Source: Schinkia azotoformans LMG 9581 | GTDB taxonomy: Bacteria; Bacillota; Bacilli; Bacillales; Bacillaceae_J | Direction: 5' to 3' | Assembly: GCF_000307855.1 (NCBI RefSeq) | Contig: NZ_AJLR01000040.1 | Coordinates: 108,576-172,575, forward strand | DNA: 64,000 nt | Notes under the pieces: generated by a model | The model's database searches: none | The model's input: the letters and a program-made list of their open reading frames with translations, nothing else | What the model was told of the DNA's origin: nothing | Made by a program: the position numbers and the translations under genes | Shown here: piece after piece, positions 60,097 through 64,000 of the stretch | Position numbering within the stretch: position 1 is the stretch's first letter | Layout: each line of letters starts with the position of its first letter

Positions 60097-61323
60097 GTGA
60101 TCAATGAAGCAAGCGAGCGAATATTTACAAAAAATTTTGTCTTATTATTTTTAACGAACTTCTTCCTTTTTATAGCCTATTACTCATTCATTACCGCTTT
60201 ACCTATTTATGTATTAGACGAATTAAAGGGGAGTGAAGCTCAGGCTGGGTTAGTTGTTACAATGCTATTAATTTCCGCCATCATCGTTAGACCATTTTCG
60301 GGAAAAATATTAGAGTTGTTCGGAAGAAAAGAAACGCTCATTATTAGTTTAGTTTTTTATCTGTTCGGAACAATCATGCACTTTTGGATCATTAACTTTT
60401 ATACTTTAATGGCCCTTCGGTTTTTTCATGGAATTTGGTTTAGTATTATTACTACAGCTACTTATGCAATCGCAGCGGATATCATTCCTGAGCATAGGCG
60501 TGGGGAAGGTTTAGGTTATTTTACAATGTCAATGAATATTGCCATCGTTGCTGGTCCCTTCATTACAATAGCACTTTTAGGAACCTCAACCTTCCAGACA
60601 CTATTTAATTTACTTACTGTATTAATGGTTGGAACAGTTTTTATTACAACGTTTATTCAGGTTCCAAAGCTTGAAATTAATCAATTACAGTCAAAACTTA
60701 AATTTAGTATGAATGACCTGTTTGAAAAAAAATCAATTCCAATTGCGGTCATAGCCCTTTTACTTACTTTTGCCTATTCTAGTATACTATCTTATTTAAC
60801 AATCTTTGCGAAATCACTCGGATTATTAGAAGCCGCAAGCTATTTCTTTATAGTGTTTGCAGCTTCCATGCTAATCGCTAGACCATTTGTTGGCCGTTTA
60901 TTCGATAAAAAAGGTCCAACAATCGTTATTTACCCGTTAATCATTTTGTTTTCTATCGGTCTATTCCTATTAACGGTCACAAAATCGGCCTTATTGCTAA
61001 TCGTTGCAGCAGCATTCATTGGAATTGGTTACGGAAGTCTAGGTCCGTGTTTCCAAACTTTAGCAGTGCAATTTGCGGGGAAAAATAGAAGCGGGCATGC
61101 AACAGCCACCTATTTAACTTTTTTCGATATTGGTATAGCGGTAGGGGCCTACGTATTAGGGCTCATTGTGAGTCATTTTAGCTATTCAGGATTATTTTTA
61201 TTTGCAGGTATTGTTGCGTTATCGATGCTAGTTCTTTTTAAACCAGTGTACAATAAATCTCAAGCGTTAGTAGAGGAATCCTTTAATGAAACAGCAGTTC
61301 CTTTAGAAGTGAAAATGAAATAA
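60097..61323 (+). CDS. MFS transporter (YwoG-like)
   Basis: A 408-residue 12-helix transporter. GTG at 60097 lies eight bases after GGAAAGGG and is preferred to a TTG at 60079. Features: FSGKILELFGRKE (motif A-like) after helix 2, HGIWFSIITTATYAIAADIIPEHRRGEGLGYFTM after helix 4 and ARPFVGRLFDKKG in the second half. This matches the YwoG-like DHA1/ACS2 group of Bacillus, with no known substrate. It has its own terminator. Confidence 0.82.
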   Translation: MINEASERIFTKNFVLLFLTNFFLFIAYYSFITALPIYVLDELKGSEAQAGLVVTMLLISAIIVRPFSGKILELFGRKETLIISLVFYLFGTIMHFWIINFYTLMALRFFHGIWFSIITTATYAIAADIIPEHRRGEGLGYFTMSMNIAIVAGPFITIALLGTSTFQTLFNLLTVLMVGTVFITTFIQVPKLEINQLQSKLKFSMNDLFEKKSIPIAVIALLLTFAYSSILSYLTIFAKSLGLLEAASYFFIVFAASMLIARPFVGRLFDKKGPTIVIYPLIILFSIGLFLLTVTKSALLLIVAAAFIGIGYGSLGPCFQTLAVQFAGKNRSGHATATYLTFFDIGIAVGAYVLGLIVSHFSYSGLFLFAGIVALSMLVLFKPVYNKSQALVEESFNETAVPLEVKMK

Positions 61324-61348
61324 AAGAAAAACAGATTTATAGGATATA

Positions 61349-61395
61349 AGGTTATCTAAAATGTGTATAGTAGTCACTTCTAGATAACCTTTTTG
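61349..61395 (+). terminator. Intrinsic terminator
   Basis: AGGTTATCTA (61349-61358) pairs perfectly with TAGATAACCT (61381-61390), then T-rich. Confidence 0.8.
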
Positions 61396-61473
61396 TTTTT
61401 TTACCGTATAATAGGTTAAGATAATTAAGTGTAATAATTAATTTATTTAACTTTATTTGTAGGAGAAGAGTTC

Positions 61474-62274
61474 ATGATTAAGATGATAATAAGTGATTTA
61501 GATGGAACGCTGCTAAGTTTTGATAATAAGGTTCACGATAACGATATTAATGCGATTCATGCCGCCCTACAGCAGGGCATTGATTTTTGTTTAGCTTCAG
61601 GGCGAAAGGATCTAGATATACAAGCAGTGGCTAAAATAATCGGAGGCAATAAATTTCATCGCATCAGCCAAAATGGGGCTTTTGTCTTTTCTAGTGATAA
61701 TCACGAACTTCATCGTACTTCGTTTGAACCGGCAATTGCTAAAAAATTATATGAACGAATAATCGGAGAAGATGTCGTTACAATTTTATCAACGATTGAC
61801 AGGGAATATGTTGAAGTTAAAGATGAAGTAATCCGTAAAATTGAAGAAAGGCTTTTCAGTCAAATTGAAGAAGAAAGAGAATTGAAAGCAAAGATAGGGA
61901 AATCAATACATACATCAAAAATAATAATTAATGGTGCAGAAAATACAATTAGACAATTACAACAGGAATTAATCGAGACTTTTCCCAATGAATTAGATAC
62001 CTTTATTTCAGAATCCAAAATACTAGATGTCATGCCTAAAAATATTAGTAAGGGAAATGCAATTAAAATACTAATGGAAAACGTAGGTTTATCCCCCAAT
62101 GAAATTGCCTGCATTGGGGATTCCTATAATGACATCCCCATGTTCCAATTAACAAAGAATAGCTTTGCAATGTCTACAGCGCATCCTGACGTAAAGAGAG
62201 AGGCGAATTTCATTGTAGAGACTGTAGCGGAAGCAATTGAACAAATACTTACTTCCTCTAAGGTTAGATCTTAA
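61474..62274 (+). CDS. Cof-type HAD hydrolase
   Basis: A 266-residue HAD-superfamily IIB phosphatase. The nucleophile motif ISDLDGTLLS opens the protein; ASGRKDLDIQAV is motif II (Thr/Ser region), the cap domain spans about 85-185, and GNAIKILMENVG with CIGDSYNDIPMFQ gives motifs III and IV. These enzymes dephosphorylate sugar phosphates or flavin and pyridoxal phosphates. AGGAG lies nine bases before the ATG. Array 2 starts 12 bases after its stop. Confidence 0.9.
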   Translation: MIKMIISDLDGTLLSFDNKVHDNDINAIHAALQQGIDFCLASGRKDLDIQAVAKIIGGNKFHRISQNGAFVFSSDNHELHRTSFEPAIAKKLYERIIGEDVVTILSTIDREYVEVKDEVIRKIEERLFSQIEEERELKAKIGKSIHTSKIIINGAENTIRQLQQELIETFPNELDTFISESKILDVMPKNISKGNAIKILMENVGLSPNEIACIGDSYNDIPMFQLTKNSFAMSTAHPDVKREANFIVETVAEAIEQILTSSKVRS

Positions 62275-62285
62275 CGGAAGCCATT

Positions 62286-62441
62286 TATCCTCACCAAAAG
62301 GGTTGCGACTCTGGTTTGATAGTACATAACCTGTATTTATCCTCACCAAAAGGGTCGCAATCCAAATTTGATAGTACATAACCAGACTTTATCCTCATCA
62401 AAAGGTGTCGCGTCTTCATTTGATTGTAGATAATCTAGCTC
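62286..62441. repeat. 52-bp tandem repeat array 2 (three units)
   Basis: Units start at 62286, 62338 and 62390. Each has TATCCTCA(C/T)CAAAAGG, a different centre of about 15 bases, then TTTGAT(A/T)GTA(C/G)ATAA. The period (52) and the outer motifs equal those of array 1 twelve kilobases away. Here the centres differ between units, whereas array 1 units are nearly identical. Confidence 0.88.
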
Positions 62442-62443
62442 AT

Positions 62444-63217
62444 TTAAGAAACTTTGTATCCACTTAAAGCATTTATTACTGTTTTCCGAATGAATCCTTC
62501 GGTATACTCAACAATATTAAATTTATCAAAATCCATGGTGGCTACATGATAAGAATTCGTTAATTCAACAATCTTTTTGGACCATGATGAAACATTGTGA
62601 TAAACGTAATCCGTGCTTTCAGCCGGCACAACATGATCATCTAAAGATTTGAACAATAAAAGGGGACTTGTTATCCGTGAAAGATTTTCCTTACCAATTT
62701 TAATTACAGTTAACAGCTGCTTAATGGCATGCACAGGTACAGCAGGATAAGTAATTTCGATTATGCTGTCATCCTTAATATCAGGTTTCCCTTCCTGAAC
62801 ATAATCAAAATCATGGGCCTCTTTATACAGCTCATATCCTGGGACAGAAAAGGCCGCATTAATTGTAATTACCCCGGCCGGATTTACTTTATTAGCTAAA
62901 ATAAGTGATAAAACTCCTCCCATTGACTGCCCGGCAATAAAAACATGGGAACAGGTTGATTTTAGTTTGTCATAGGCATGTTCAAGTTCTGTGAGCCAAT
63001 CTTGGAAGATGGTTTCTTCCAGCTCATCAGAATGCGTCCCATGTCCTTTTAAGCGTGGCGCATAAACTGTAAAGCCTTTTTCTGCAAGATGATTTCCAAC
63101 AAATTTTACACTTTGTGGCGTTCCAACAAAACCGTGAATTAATAATATTCCAATTTCATTTCCTTTTATGTAAAAAGATTCTGCTCCAGGGATTACTTCA
63201 TATTTATTAATTGTCAT
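62444..63217 (-). CDS. Carboxylesterase-like alpha/beta hydrolase
   Basis: A 257-residue hydrolase similar to Est30-type carboxylesterases. HGFVGTPQS forms the oxyanion region, GQSMGGVLS carries the catalytic Ser, SLDDHVVP the Asp and NSYHVATMD the His. It has no signal peptide. GGAGAG lies six bases before the ATG. It is unusual in lying downstream of an S-box SAM riboswitch (63403-63550), with repeat family 1 copy C inserted between riboswitch and gene. An esterase is not a normal S-box target. Confidence 0.9.
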   Translation of the reverse strand: MTINKYEVIPGAESFYIKGNEIGILLIHGFVGTPQSVKFVGNHLAEKGFTVYAPRLKGHGTHSDELEETIFQDWLTELEHAYDKLKSTCSHVFIAGQSMGGVLSLILANKVNPAGVITINAAFSVPGYELYKEAHDFDYVQEGKPDIKDDSIIEITYPAVPVHAIKQLLTVIKIGKENLSRITSPLLLFKSLDDHVVPAESTDYVYHNVSSWSKKIVELTNSYHVATMDFDKFNIVEYTEGFIRKTVINALSGYKVS

Positions 63218-63256
63218 TACAATCTCTCCGTTTCTTAAGAAATTTGTGCATAATGG

Positions 63257-63402
63257 TCTAGCTTCAGCGCCCAGTGACTAGTGGACTTCGCCCACCTCCC
63301 TACGATAAGTCAACATCGACTCGCAAAAGCTCGTCGTGTTTCCTTTATCTCAGTCGATGTGCTCCAGTCCTTACGTCGTTGACCGGGCGCTTCCACTTTT
63401 CT
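63257..63402 (+). repeat. Repeat family 1, copy C
   Basis: A 146-bp copy from TCTAGCTTCAGCGCCCAGTG to GGGCGCTTCCACTTTTCT with the inverted AGCGCCC/GGGCGCT pair intact. It lies between the S-box terminator and the esterase, 40 bases before its start. Confidence 0.85.
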
Positions 63403-63550
63403 AATAAAAAACTCCTTCTGCTCGTTGCAAAAGGAGTATTTTTTACACACTTTTATCAACCAAAGCAGAGCTTTGTTGGTAGGAGCACCTTTCCTGATGG
63501 GGAGGTTGCTGTGAAGTCATAGAGCCAATTCTCTCGTTCACTCTTGATAA
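63403..63550 (-). promoter_or_regulatory. S-box (SAM-I) riboswitch with terminator
   Basis: On the minus strand the aptamer runs 63550 to 63453. P1 pairs TTATCAA with TTGATAA. The conserved S-box elements follow in order: AAGAG, GGCTCTATGA, CAGCAACC, GGAAAGGTGCT and a P4 hairpin AAAGC/GCTTT. A terminator (ACTCCTT with AAGGAGT, 63437-63411) and T-run complete the switch. High S-adenosylmethionine should stop transcription. Confidence 0.85.
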
Positions 63551-63625
63551 TCATTTATTTAATTTTTCCGATAAGAATACTATGTTTTGAATAATAACAT
63601 GTTTTCATCCATTTGTAAATATCTA

Positions 63626-63748
63626 AAAATACAAAAGGGCACTTTAATAAAAGTGCCCTTTCTCGCATTGAGGCGACTGACTGCATGCCACATTCATGCA
63701 TTCCCTTATAGGGCGTGTCAATCGACTTACACAATTCAGCTCATCGCA
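63626..63748 (-). ncRNA. Unassigned structured RNA with promoter and terminator
   Basis: A transcript of about 123 bases is suggested on the minus strand. A sigma-A promoter (TTGCAA at 63784-63779, 18-base spacer, TATAGT at 63760-63755) precedes it. Stems include CCCT/AGGG, a perfect TGCATG/CATGCA hairpin, GTGT/ACAC and a closing TGCG-TGAG/CTCA-TGCG helix. It ends in the terminator AAGGGCACTTT/AAAGTGCCCTT with a T-run. I cannot match it to a known riboswitch or sRNA. A 45-codon frame inside reads MHECGMQSVASMRERALL and is probably not a gene. Confidence 0.5.
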
Positions 63749-63857
63749 AAAACTACTATACCATGTTATTCATATAAATTGCAACTTTTAAAAAATTTTC
63801 ATAAAAGTCTGTTATCCTTCGCAGTTTAGATTTACAATAGAAAGTGAATTTATTTTT

Positions 63858-64000
63858 TTAACTTTATTCGAGAGAAGTCCCCTCGTCCATAAGTATAGTA
63901 GGATTAACGTAACCGGCATTCAATACAGGGGTCAAACCCACCCTGAATAAAGTTAAAGCCTCCGGCGGATGCCACAGATTTTCAGAGGTAGTTTTTCGAA
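63858..64000. repeat. Dispersed repeat family 2, copy B (cut by window end)
   Basis: TTAACTTTATTC (63858-63869) and GAATAAAGTTAA (63945-63956) are a perfect 12-bp inverted pair about 75 bases apart, then the family 2 core (AAAGCCTCCGGCGGATGCC, CAGATTTTCAGAGGTAG) runs to the window end. In copy A the same inverted pair is only four bases apart, so copy B may carry an insertion or copy A a deletion. Confidence 0.7.

Noticed and set aside
63587..63829. Plus-strand open frame of 80 codons and the 45-codon minus frame through the structured RNA
   Set aside because: Both run through stems and a terminator; codon pattern and ribosome sites are poor.

Overview
The window reads as chromosomal DNA of a low-GC, endospore-forming member of the Bacillaceae. 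Support comes from SpoVIF, an H-type SASP, Spo0M, YozE/YozD/YozQ-type small proteins, a Bacillus-type class IV polyhydroxyalkanoate (PHA) locus, a Bacillus-type RNase P RNA, a lysine riboswitch and an S-box. I see no phage, plasmid or transposase genes. The accessory signal is dispersed small repeats, a few structured RNAs and several unusual redox loci. The species cannot be fixed from the sequence.

0-10 kb: the end of tatC, a truncated haemoglobin, YozE, a CAP-domain lipoprotein, a GalT-like protein, spoVIF, hemolysin III, an FRG-domain protein, an RluA-type pseudouridine synthase, a large GDYXXLXY membrane protein and sspH. 10-14.4 kb: the PHA locus (phaJ-phaP-phaQ divergent from phaR-phaC, without phaB), then rnpB. 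14.4-24.5 kb: uppP, an NCS2 permease, a redox pair (glutaredoxin-thioredoxin reductase fusion plus a peroxiredoxin whose catalytic codon is an in-frame TGA, so probably a selenoprotein), small spore-type genes, and a sulfolactate-type cluster (MFS, comA, a histidine phosphatase, APS/PAPS reductase, YitT-family protein).

24.5-36 kb: two secreted enzymes with copper-amine-oxidase-like domains, a tungsten/molybdopterin locus (moeB, an aldehyde ferredoxin oxidoreductase, moaD and a second small protein ending in Gly-Gly), spo0M, small genes, a GNAT enzyme bracketed by repeat copies, and dapA under a lysine riboswitch. 36-52 kb: MFS and MATE exporters, a PAS-GGDEF-EAL protein, a U32-family rRNA/tRNA hydroxylase-like protein, thiN, an ABC-F ATPase, ilvD, a five-unit 52-bp tandem array and a NERD protein.

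52-64 kb: a DUF2339 protein, then a compact seven-gene cluster (secreted acidic protein, small anchored protein, ApbE flavin transferase, four-His membrane protein, response regulator, histidine kinase, second four-His membrane protein). It looks like a regulated membrane/surface redox system. It is followed by a ribbon-helix-helix-like protein behind helically phased repeats, an MFS transporter, a Cof phosphatase, a second 52-bp array, and an esterase preceded by an S-box, a repeat copy and an unassigned structured RNA.

The strongest candidates for undescribed biology are the TGA-containing peroxiredoxin with its fused reductase (16.7-18.6 kb) and the ApbE/haem/two-component cluster (54.5-59.7 kb). 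The AOR locus with two Gly-Gly proteins and the 52-bp arrays come next.
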